The position numbers were made by a program, and so were the translations under genes. The notes beneath the pieces were generated by a model. The model worked only from the letters and a program-made list of their open reading frames with translations. It searched no databases and was not told where the DNA came from. Positions 57,563-64,000 of a stretch of 64,000 nt of DNA are shown here, in pieces. This stretch comes from Actinocorallia herbida (GTDB taxonomy: Bacteria; Actinomycetota; Actinomycetes; Streptosporangiales; Streptosporangiaceae), in contig NZ_RJKE01000001.1 of NCBI RefSeq assembly GCF_003751225.1, forward strand, positions 3,658,001 to 3,722,000. Direction: 5' to 3'. Every line of letters begins with the position of its first letter. The first letter of the stretch is position 1.

Positions 57563-58948
57563 GTGAGACAGCATCGTTTGAGACACCACAGAGCGCTGGC
57601 GGCCATCGCCGCCCTCGTCCTCGTCGTGAGCGGTTGCGGCCGCGACGGCTCCGGCGGCACCGAGGACGGCGCCCCGGTCGCCGGGGCCTCCGCCGACTTC
57701 GGCACGCTCAAGGGCCTGTGCGGGCCCGGCAAGCAGACGCTGGCGCCGGTCCAGGGCGTCACGGCCGACGAGATCAAGGTCGGCACGCTGACCGACCAGG
57801 GCTACGACAAGCGGGGCGACTACGCCGACGCCGCCAAGGTCTTCACCTCCTGGTGCAACGACGCCGGCGGCATCAACGGCCGCAAGCTCACCGCGACGAT
57901 CCGCGACGCCAAGCTGATGGAGGTCCGCCAGCGGATGCTGGAGGCCTGCCGGGAGGACTTCTTCCTCGTCGGCGGCGGCTCCGCGCTGGACTCGCTCGGC
58001 GTCAAGGACCGGCTGAGCTGCATGCTCCCGGCGCTCCCCGCGACCACCACCATGGTCGAGAACACGGGATCCGACCTGCAGGTCTCTCCGTGGGGCGGCG
58101 CGTCCTACAGCCGCTACGCCGGCTACTTCACCTGGCTCCTCAAGGAGGCCTATCCGGGCTCCGCGGGCGCGGTCGGCAGCATCGTGGGCGACTCGCCCGT
58201 GACGAAGGTGCTCAACGAGCAGGTCAAGGAGACGGTGGAGTCCGCGGGAGGCACCTTCTCCTACAGCGACACCTACCCGACCGCGGGCATCGCCGACTGG
58301 ACGCCCTACGCCCAGGCGATCAAGAGCAAGAAGGTCAAGGGCCTGGTCTTCTACGGCAACTTCACCGACCTGGTGAAGCTGGAGCTGGCGCTGACCAACC
58401 TGAACTACAGGCTCGACTGGATCGACGCCAACGCCTACTCCTACGGCCCGGCGTTCCTGAAGCTCGCCGGCAAGGCCATCGGCTTCCAGAACAACCTCGC
58501 CGACATCGGGGGCGTCCACCCGCTGGAGAGCGCGTCCAGCAGCCCCGCGACCCAGCAGCTCATCGACCTGTTCGCCAAGTACGCCCCGGGCGCGCCGGTC
58601 TCCCTCGGCGCGGTGCGCGCGTTCACGGCGTTCGTCCTGTTCGCCAAGGCGGCCGGGTCCTGCGGTGACGACCTCACCCGCAAGTGCGCCTACGAGGCCG
58701 TGCTGAAGGAATCGGCCTGGACGGCCGGCGGGCTGCTCGCGCCGATCGACCTGAGCCAGATCGACGCCCCGCTCAAGTGCTTCAACGTCGAGCAGGCCAC
58801 CCCCGACGGCTGGAAGCCCGCCGACTTCAAGCCGAACCAGGGCGCCTTCCGCTGCGACGCGCCGGTCTACAAGCTGACCAGGTCGTACGTGAAGCCCATG
58901 AAGCTCGAGGACGTCGGCAGGTCCATGGCGGACCTGGAGACGAGGTAG
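57563..58948 (+). CDS. ABC transporter substrate-binding lipoprotein (branched-chain amino acid / Leu-Ile-Val type)
   Basis: 461 aa from GTG 57563 (AGGAG 7 nt upstream; ATG 57548 is an alternative). Lipoprotein signal: RHHRALAAIAALVLVVSGC with lipobox VSGC. Type I periplasmic-binding fold: ADEIKVGTLTDQG, VFTSWCNDAGGINGRKL, VGSIVGDSPVTK. Several extra cysteines in the mature part. No permease or ATPase genes follow, so it may serve a transporter elsewhere or act as a receptor. Behind a regulon operator, it probably captures the pathway substrate. Confidence 0.85.
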   Translation: MRQHRLRHHRALAAIAALVLVVSGCGRDGSGGTEDGAPVAGASADFGTLKGLCGPGKQTLAPVQGVTADEIKVGTLTDQGYDKRGDYADAAKVFTSWCNDAGGINGRKLTATIRDAKLMEVRQRMLEACREDFFLVGGGSALDSLGVKDRLSCMLPALPATTTMVENTGSDLQVSPWGGASYSRYAGYFTWLLKEAYPGSAGAVGSIVGDSPVTKVLNEQVKETVESAGGTFSYSDTYPTAGIADWTPYAQAIKSKKVKGLVFYGNFTDLVKLELALTNLNYRLDWIDANAYSYGPAFLKLAGKAIGFQNNLADIGGVHPLESASSSPATQQLIDLFAKYAPGAPVSLGAVRAFTAFVLFAKAAGSCGDDLTRKCAYEAVLKESAWTAGGLLAPIDLSQIDAPLKCFNVEQATPDGWKPADFKPNQGAFRCDAPVYKLTRSYVKPMKLEDVGRSMADLETR

Positions 58949-58969
58949 CGGTAGGTCATCCCGCTTTCC

Positions 58970-58995
58970 GGGCCGGGCACCTCGGTGCCCGGCCC
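58970..58995 (+). terminator. Terminator hairpin of the binding-lipoprotein gene
   Basis: GGGCCGGGCAC, loop CTCG, GTGCCCGGCCC: perfect 11-bp stem 21 nt after the stop. Confidence 0.7.
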
Positions 58996-59055
58996 GGGCC
59001 CGTACCAGGGGTTCACCCTCTGCGGAAATGCAGTTCTCCAAAATGACTAAGGGTC

Positions 59056-59084
59056 TTGCCGCCAGACGTGCACGCCTTTATGTT
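59056..59084 (+). promoter_or_regulatory. Sigma-70-like promoter of the GMC oxidoreductase gene
   Basis: TTGCCG at 59056-59061 and TATGTT at 59079-59084 with a 17-bp spacer, about 60 bp before the start codon. No AGTGAG operator is present here. Confidence 0.55.
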
Positions 59085-59146
59085 GGGCCCGGTGCTCCCT
59101 CCGCGGCCCGACCCGTCGCGGTCCCACCCCGAACCTTGGAGCCGCC

Positions 59147-60673
59147 GTGCCGCAGCCCCCGCACGCCCCGCAGCAGTCCGGCCCCGCGCCGGAGACCACC
59201 GAGCACCACGCGCGGGCCGTCGTCGTCGGCACGGGTTTCGGGGGAGGGGTCGCCGCGCTGCGGCTCGCGGAGGCGGGCGTGCCGACACTCGTGCTGGAAC
59301 GAGGCGTGCGCTGGCCGACCGGGCCGGACTCGACCACCTTCCCCCGGGCAGCCGACCTCGACGCCCGCGCGGGCTGGCTCACCGACCGGAGCACCACCCC
59401 AGGCGTCTTCACCCGCTGGGCGCCCTACACCGGTCTCATCGAGACGCTGCGCGGGCGGGGCACCGCCGTCAACTGCGCGGCGGGGGTCGGCGGCGGCTCG
59501 CTGGTCTCCCACGGGATGACGCTCCAGCCCGCCGAGGAGCACTTCGCCCTGTCCATGCCGGAACTCGCCGACGCCTACGGCGACCTCGACCGGTGGGCCT
59601 ACCCGGCCGTCGCCCGGATGCTGCGGCTCGGCACGATCCCCGACGACGTCCTCGCCGCCGACGCCTACCGCTCGTCCCGCCTCTTCCTCGACACCGCGCG
59701 GAAGGCGGGCCTCGAGACGTTCCGGCTGCCCGTCCCCGTCGACTGGGACCATGTGCGCGGCGAGCTGGAAGGCGAGCACACTCCCACCTACATCACCGGA
59801 GACCTCGCCTACGGGGTGAACAACGGCGGCAAGCACTCGGTGGACGTCACCTACCTCGCCGCCGCCGAGGCCACCGGCCGCGTCACCGTGGAGAGCCTGC
59901 ACCTCGTGCGCGACCTCGCCCTCGACGACCGGGGCCGCTGGCTTCTGCACGTCGACCGCCTCGGCACCGACGGCACGGTCCTCGAACACAAGCGGATCAC
60001 CGCCGACGCGGTGTTCCTGGCCGCCGGATCTCCCGGCACCACCCGGCTGCTGGTGAAGGCGCGCGGCAAGGGACTCGTGCCCGGCCTGCCCGACGCCGTC
60101 GGCACCGGCTGGGGCACCAACGGCAACCGCGCCTACGCCTGGGTCCAGATGGACGACGACCCGGGACGTCCCCAGGGCGGCCCGTCGTGCGTGGGCGGCC
60201 GCGACCCGCGAAGCCCGATCCCGTACACCGTCGTGCACGCGGGCTCGCCGATCCTGCCGCCGAGCCCGGCCCGGATGATGGCGCTCGCCGGCTGCGGGAT
60301 CGTCCGCCCCGAAGGCGTCTGGACCTACGACCCCGAAGCCGACGACGCGGTGCTGACCTGGCCGAGGTCGGCCGACGCCGACGTGGCCAAGCTGATCGCC
60401 GAGCGGATGGACGCGTTCGCCGAGGCGGGCGGCGGCTTCGTCGCCGACACCTCCCCGGCCGAGCCGGCCACCTGGCATCCGCTCGGCGGCGTGCCCGTCG
60501 GCGGCGCGGTGGACCGGCACGGCCGCGTGCTCGGGCACCGCGGCCTCTATGTGCTGGACGGCTCACGGATCCCCGGCTCCACGGGCGCCTGCGGACCCGC
60601 GATGACGATCGCCGCACTCGCCGAGCACAGCATGGCGGCCCTCGTCCGGACCGACCTCGGGGAGGTCTTCTGA
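59147..60673 (+). CDS. GMC-type flavin oxidoreductase, cholesterol oxidase-like
   Basis: 508 aa from GTG 59147 (GGAG 5-6 nt upstream). FAD-binding AVVVGTGFGGGVAALRLAE near residue 24; GVGGGSLVSHGM; YGVNNGGKHSVDVTYLAAAE; and the C-terminal WHPLGGVPVGGAV and LYVLDGSRIPGSTGACGPA. These align in order with class I cholesterol oxidases. The active-site His (WHPLGG) is kept, but the conserved Asn after the PGS motif (VNPFVTI) appears replaced by a Cys-Gly insertion. No signal peptide, unlike secreted cholesterol oxidases, so it probably acts inside on a steroid- or terpenoid-like alcohol. Confidence 0.83.
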   Translation: MPQPPHAPQQSGPAPETTEHHARAVVVGTGFGGGVAALRLAEAGVPTLVLERGVRWPTGPDSTTFPRAADLDARAGWLTDRSTTPGVFTRWAPYTGLIETLRGRGTAVNCAAGVGGGSLVSHGMTLQPAEEHFALSMPELADAYGDLDRWAYPAVARMLRLGTIPDDVLAADAYRSSRLFLDTARKAGLETFRLPVPVDWDHVRGELEGEHTPTYITGDLAYGVNNGGKHSVDVTYLAAAEATGRVTVESLHLVRDLALDDRGRWLLHVDRLGTDGTVLEHKRITADAVFLAAGSPGTTRLLVKARGKGLVPGLPDAVGTGWGTNGNRAYAWVQMDDDPGRPQGGPSCVGGRDPRSPIPYTVVHAGSPILPPSPARMMALAGCGIVRPEGVWTYDPEADDAVLTWPRSADADVAKLIAERMDAFAEAGGGFVADTSPAEPATWHPLGGVPVGGAVDRHGRVLGHRGLYVLDGSRIPGSTGACGPAMTIAALAEHSMAALVRTDLGEVF

Positions 60674-60681
60674 GGTAGTCC

Positions 60682-60779
60682 GAGCCGTACTCATCGGGCC
60701 CGGTGGCAGGCTCTCGGAGAGCCCGTCCCCGAGCCGTACCCATTGGGCTCGGTGGCAGGCTCTTGGAGAGCCCGGCTTC
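60682..60779 (+). repeat. Tandem direct repeat, two copies of 49 bp
   Basis: Copies at 60682-60730 and 60731-60779, 40 of the first 44 positions identical, starting GAGCCGTAC. Each contains the hairpin-forming GGGCTC / GAGAGCCC elements. A partial third start (GAGCCGTCCG) is near 60798. Confidence 0.7.
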
Positions 60780-60929
60780 GCCGGGGAGCCCGCCACCGAG
60801 CCGTCCGCACCGCCGCGCGCCCTGTCCGAAGGCGCGGCGGCGCTGCCGCGTTCCCGGGGCGCCCCGATCGCCGCAAAGCCCGCTCCCACCAGGCTTTTCG
60901 CGTTTTCACCGGGCTCCGCGCAGTCGACC

Positions 60930-60968
60930 TTGACGGCCTCTTGGGCGGGTGCTAAGCATGTGCTCAGC
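60930..60968 (+). promoter_or_regulatory. Promoter with inverted repeat over the -10 box, Mo-hydroxylase operon
   Basis: TTGACG at 60930-60935, 17-bp spacer, TAAGCA at 60953-60958. The inverted repeat GCTAAGCA-TG-TGCTCAGC (60951-60968) covers the -10, and a second element ATGCT-C-AGCAT follows at 60981-60991. Suggests repression of the downstream operon. Confidence 0.5.
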
Positions 60969-61057
60969 GATGTTGTGCGCATGCTCAGCATCCGGGCCGG
61001 ACAGGATGTCCGGCCCAGGTGCGACCACCCCGCGCACCCGGTCAAAGGAGGCCCTGA

Positions 61058-63463
61058 GTGAGCGAGCCCGGTCCGGCCGACCAGCTCACCGAAGAACGCC
61101 CGAGCACCGCGGCGCCCGACGCCGCCGAGTCCCCCTCAGGGGGGAGCCGGTACGCGGGCACCCGGGTCCGCCGCGTCGAGGACCGCAGGCTGCTCACCGG
61201 CCACGGCTCCTACGTGGACGACGTGACCCGGCCCGGCCAGCTCCACGCGTGCTTCGTGCGCAGTCCCCTCGCCAGGGCCAGGATCGAGGGCATCGACGCC
61301 GCCGAGGCGCTCGCGCTCGACGGCGTCCACGCGGTCTACACCGCGGCCGACCTCAACCCGGCGGTGCGCGAGGCCTGGTTCACCCTCATCGGCCAGGTCG
61401 AGGACGTGCCCAGGCCGCCGCTCGCCGAGGACGAGGTCCGGTTCGTGGGCGACCCGGTGGCCCTGGTCGTCGCCGACGACAGGTACATCGCCGAGGACGC
61501 CGCGGAACTCGTCATCGTGGACTACGCGCCTCTGCCGCCCGTGGTCGACTACAAGACCGCGGCGGAGTCCGGCGAACTCGTCCACGCCGCCTACCCGGGC
61601 AACGTGGCGATCGAGCTGGCGGGCCTGCCCGTCGAGTCCTTCCCGGTCTTCGAAGAGGCCGCGTACACGTTCCGCGAGACGATCTACCAGCAGGCGTACG
61701 CCGCGGTCCCGATCGAGACGCGCGGACTGCTCGCCGAGTGGGAGCCCGCGACGGGCGAGCTGACGGTCTGGGCGGCGACCCAGTCCCCGCACGAACTGCG
61801 CCTGTTCTGCGCCCGCCTGCTCGGCCTGGACGAGCACCGGGTCCGGGTCATCATGCGCGACACCGGCGGCGGGTTCGGCCAGAAGGTGCTCCCGCAGCGC
61901 GAGGACATGTGCGTCCTGCTCGCCGCGATGCGCACCCCCGGCCCGCTCAAGTGGATCGAGGACCGCCGCGAGAACCTCCTGTCGGCCGGGCAGGCGCGGC
62001 ACGACCACGCCGACGTCCGGGTCTCCTTCGACGCCGACGGCACCATGCTCGCCACCGCGATCGACTTCGTGCAGGACGTGGGCGCCTACCCGATCCCGTA
62101 CCCGATGAACACCTGCGTGGTCGTCGGCATCCTGTTCCCCGGCCCGTACCGCGTCGCCCAGGGCACCTTCGCGACCAAGGCGATGTTCTCCAACACCGTC
62201 GGCCGGACCGCCTACCGCGGCCCGTGGCAGTTCGAGTCGGTCGCCCGAGAGGTGCTGCTGGACATCGCCGCGCGCGGCATGGGCGTGGATCCCGCCGAGG
62301 TGCGCCGCAAGAACCTGCTGCGCCGCGAGGACCTGCCCTACACCAACCACAACGGGATGCCCTACAGCGACGTCACGCCGCTGGAGACGTTCGAGCAGGC
62401 CCTGGAGATGGTCGGCTACGACGCGTTCCGCGCCGAGCAGGCCAAGGCGCGGGAAGAGGGCCGCTACATCGGCGTCGGCACCTGCACGTACGTCGAGCCG
62501 ACCACCGACAACCTCGGCCTGCACTCCACCGAGGGCGCGACGATCCGGATCGAGCCGTCCGGCAAGGTCAACGTGTACATGAGCGGCGGATCGACCGGCA
62601 ACAGCCTCGAGACGACCGCGGTCCAGCTCACCGCGGACGCGCTCGGCGTGGACATCGACGACGTCGGCACCATCCAGGGCGACACCGCGGTCACCCCCTT
62701 CGGCGGCGGCACGGGCGGCAGCCGGTCGGGCTCGATGACGGCCGGGGCCGTCGAGGTCACCGCGGCGATCCTGCGCGAGCGGATCGCGCGGATCGCGGCG
62801 CACAAGCTCGACGCGGCGCCCGGCGACATCGAGATGGTCCGCGGCAAGGCGGGGGTGCGCGGCAAACGCGACAAGGAGATCAGCCTCGCCGAGATCGCCG
62901 AGACCGCCTATTTCCAGACCGACGCGCTGCCGCCCGGCGTCCCGCCCGGCCTGGAGGCCAGCGGCAGGTACAAGGCCGAGGCGCCGGTCATCTGGGCCAA
63001 CGCGACCCACCTGTGCACCTGCGAGGTGGACGTGGAGACGGGCGCGGTCAAGCTGCTGCGCTACATCGTCAGCGAGGACTGCGGGCCCATGATCAACCCG
63101 ACGGTCGTCGAGGGCCAGATCGCCGGCGGCGCCGTCCAGGGCATCGGCGGCGCGCTGCTGGAGCACCTCGCCTACGACGAGGACGGCAACCCGATCACCA
63201 CCACGTTCATGGACTACCTGCTGCCCACGAGCACCGACGTGCCCGTCATCGAGTACGGCCACGTGGAGACGCCCGGACCCGGCCCCGGCGGCTACAAGGG
63301 CGTCGGCGAGGGCGGCGCGATCGGGGCGCCCCCGGCCGTCGTCAACGCGGTCGCCGACGCGCTCGCCCCGCTCGGCGTCAAGCTCACCCGCCTGCCGCTC
63401 ACGCCCGAGTCACTGGTCACCGCGATCCGCAACGCGGCGACCCCTTCGACAGGAGAGAAATGA
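61058..63463 (+). CDS. Molybdenum hydroxylase large subunit (CoxL / xanthine dehydrogenase family)
   Basis: 801 aa from GTG 61058 with AAAGGAGG upstream. Molybdopterin-binding subunit: RRVEDRRLLTGHGSYVDD at the start, MRDTGGGFGQK, and the catalytic Glu751 in GVGEGGAIGAPP. The signature loop reads AYRGPWQ (385-391), neither the AYRCSFR of true aerobic CO dehydrogenase nor the AYRGAGR of form II, so it is not a CO dehydrogenase. It should hydroxylate a carbon of an aromatic, N-heterocyclic or aldehyde substrate with water as oxygen source. Operon continues with the FAD subunit; the iron-sulfur subunit should lie beyond the window. Confidence 0.9.
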   Translation: MSEPGPADQLTEERPSTAAPDAAESPSGGSRYAGTRVRRVEDRRLLTGHGSYVDDVTRPGQLHACFVRSPLARARIEGIDAAEALALDGVHAVYTAADLNPAVREAWFTLIGQVEDVPRPPLAEDEVRFVGDPVALVVADDRYIAEDAAELVIVDYAPLPPVVDYKTAAESGELVHAAYPGNVAIELAGLPVESFPVFEEAAYTFRETIYQQAYAAVPIETRGLLAEWEPATGELTVWAATQSPHELRLFCARLLGLDEHRVRVIMRDTGGGFGQKVLPQREDMCVLLAAMRTPGPLKWIEDRRENLLSAGQARHDHADVRVSFDADGTMLATAIDFVQDVGAYPIPYPMNTCVVVGILFPGPYRVAQGTFATKAMFSNTVGRTAYRGPWQFESVAREVLLDIAARGMGVDPAEVRRKNLLRREDLPYTNHNGMPYSDVTPLETFEQALEMVGYDAFRAEQAKAREEGRYIGVGTCTYVEPTTDNLGLHSTEGATIRIEPSGKVNVYMSGGSTGNSLETTAVQLTADALGVDIDDVGTIQGDTAVTPFGGGTGGSRSGSMTAGAVEVTAAILRERIARIAAHKLDAAPGDIEMVRGKAGVRGKRDKEISLAEIAETAYFQTDALPPGVPPGLEASGRYKAEAPVIWANATHLCTCEVDVETGAVKLLRYIVSEDCGPMINPTVVEGQIAGGAVQGIGGALLEHLAYDEDGNPITTTFMDYLLPTSTDVPVIEYGHVETPGPGPGGYKGVGEGGAIGAPPAVVNAVADALAPLGVKLTRLPLTPESLVTAIRNAATPSTGEK

Positions 63464-63501
63464 CCCACCCGCACCGGTGCCGTGAGGCGGTGGCCGGATG
63501 A
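63460..63501 (+). CDS. Mini-ORF (13 codons) bridging the two Mo-hydroxylase genes
   Basis: ATG 63460 overlaps the stop of the large-subunit gene (ATGA) behind GGAG, reads MTHPHRCREAVAG and stops at 63499-63501, overlapping the next ATG (ATGA). It bridges a 34-nt gap exactly, which suggests a ribosome relay by stop-start coupling rather than a functional peptide. Confidence 0.35.
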   Translation: MTHPHRCREAVAG

Positions 63502-64000
63502 AGCCCCCGCCGCTGTCCTACCACGCGCCCGAGGACGCCGCCGAGGCCGTCGGGCTGCTCGCCGAGCTCGGCGACGAGGCCAAGGTGATCGCGGGCGGGC
63601 AGAGCCTCGTGCCGATGCTGGCGCTGCGGCTCGCGGTCTTCGGCCACCTGGTCGACCTGCGCCGCGTCGACGGCGTGCGCGGGATCGAGCGGCGCGACGG
63701 TCGCGTCTGGATCGGCGCGGCCACCACCCAGGCCGAGGTCGGCAGATCCGAGACCGTCGCCGCCGACGTGCCGCTGCTGGCCCGCGCGACCCCGCTCATC
63801 GGGCACTTCCAGATCCGCAACCGCGGCACGCTCGGCGGCTCGATCGCGCACGCCGACGCCGCCGCCGAGTACCCGGCCGTCGCGCTCGCGCTCGACGCGG
63901 AGCTGGAGACCCTGTCGCCGCGCGGCACCCGGACGCTGCCCGCCGCGGAGTTCTTCACCGGCATGTGGAGCACCCTCCTGGAGGAGGACGAGCTCCTGAC
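63498..64000 (+). CDS. Molybdenum hydroxylase FAD-binding (medium) subunit, CoxM-like, cut by window edge
   Basis: 167 codons visible from ATG 63498; the gene runs off the right end. FAD-binding motifs of the family are clear: AGGQSLVPMLALRL near residue 35 and IRNRGTLGGSIAHADAAAEYP near residue 105. It passes electrons from the iron-sulfur subunit to an acceptor. Start chosen at the first Met of the conserved region (KPPPLSYHAPEDAAEAV). Confidence 0.88.
   Translation, partial: MKPPPLSYHAPEDAAEAVGLLAELGDEAKVIAGGQSLVPMLALRLAVFGHLVDLRRVDGVRGIERRDGRVWIGAATTQAEVGRSETVAADVPLLARATPLIGHFQIRNRGTLGGSIAHADAAAEYPAVALALDAELETLSPRGTRTLPAAEFFTGMWSTLLEEDELL

Larger units (their letters stand above)
60674..61057. 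other. Intergenic region with tandem repeats and a promoter
   Basis: About 380 bp. The left part holds a 49-bp tandem repeat rich in short hairpins, which may terminate the GMC gene. The right part holds a promoter overlapped by an inverted repeat. The short minus-strand frames here are Arg/Ala-rich and not credible. Confidence 0.5.

Noticed and set aside
60682-60779. CRISPR-like repeats
   Set aside because: Only two adjacent 49-bp copies without spacers and no cas genes; a simple tandem repeat.
61136-63262. 708-aa antisense frame in the Mo-hydroxylase gene
   Set aside because: Typical antisense shadow of a high-GC gene; the sense strand encodes a complete CoxL-family protein.
61058-63463. 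Aerobic carbon monoxide dehydrogenase
   Set aside because: The AYRCSFR active-site signature of true CO dehydrogenase is absent (AYRGPWQ instead).

Overview
The window is very GC-rich DNA with GTG and TTG starts, strong third-position GC bias and actinobacterial gene families (BTAD/SARP-type and PucR-type regulators, 3Fe-4S ferredoxin/P450 pairs, heteromeric acyl-CoA dehydrogenases, a mycofactocin-type SDR). It most likely comes from a chromosome of a soil actinomycete of the Actinomadura/Streptosporangiales kind; that placement is inference. I saw no rRNA, tRNA, CRISPR array, transposase or phage gene.

Almost the whole window is a catabolic region built on CoA-thioester chemistry. In order: a TetR gene (1-0.7 kb); an acyl-CoA synthetase, Rieske oxygenase and tandem-GNAT operon (0.9-4.5 kb); a BTAD regulator diverging from a haloacetate-dehalogenase-like hydrolase (4.6-7.5 kb); an aldehyde dehydrogenase diverging from a D-aminoacylase-type amidohydrolase plus P450 (7.7-12.2 kb); two paralogous PucR-like regulators (12.3-14.8 kb); a small secreted protein (15.2 kb); amidohydrolase, SDR and Ltp/DUF35 genes diverging from a flavin monooxygenase-like gene, a fused CoA-transferase and a SnoaL-like protein (16.4-23.9 kb); amidohydrolase, zinc alcohol dehydrogenase and SDR (24.0-27.1 kb); a G-rich non-coding stretch (27.1-28.1 kb); a tight operon of two acyl-CoA dehydrogenase pairs around an enoyl-CoA hydratase, then another amidohydrolase (28.1-34.5 kb); an orphan membrane protein bracketed by a duplicated gene end (34.5-35.4 kb); ferredoxin and SDR diverging from a second D-aminoacylase-type gene (35.5-38.4 kb); a thioester-domain surface protein (38.7-40.7 kb); synthetase and hydrolase diverging from a thiolase (41.1-44.7 kb); a TetR regulator (44.9-45.6 kb); an SDR-ferredoxin-P450-hydrolase operon diverging from aldehyde dehydrogenase and CoA-transferase (45.9-52.1 kb); a degenerate lipase-fold protein diverging from amidohydrolase, a third acyl-CoA dehydrogenase pair and an enoyl-CoA hydratase (52.2-57.2 kb); a branched-chain-type binding lipoprotein, a cholesterol-oxidase-like GMC enzyme and a molybdenum hydroxylase operon cut by the right edge (57.6-64 kb).

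A working model, by inference: one or more hydrophobic, polycyclic or branched compounds are hydroxylated (P450s, Rieske enzyme, Mo hydroxylase), oxidised (SDRs, alcohol and aldehyde dehydrogenases), activated (two synthetases, two CoA-transferases), desaturated (three two-subunit acyl-CoA dehydrogenases), hydrated (two crotonases) and cleaved (thiolase, Ltp/DUF35 retro-aldolase-like pair), with four ACMSD-type amidohydrolases doing hydrolysis or decarboxylation. Steroid-ring marker enzymes are absent, so the substrate is open.

The best candidate for an undescribed system is regulatory. Eleven copies of a related inverted-repeat motif (core AGTGAGYR-NN-YRCTYRCT) lie in the intergenic regions of these operons, several exactly upstream of a TAT-type -10 element, and one lies in the promoter of the TetR gene at 44.9-45.6 kb. 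This points to a single TetR regulon that unites about a dozen transcription units. Separate operators (a 37-bp inverted repeat at 52.9 kb, a 20-bp palindrome at 28.05 kb, a SARP-like direct repeat at 6.6 kb, an inverted repeat over a -10 box at 60.95 kb) mark sub-circuits.
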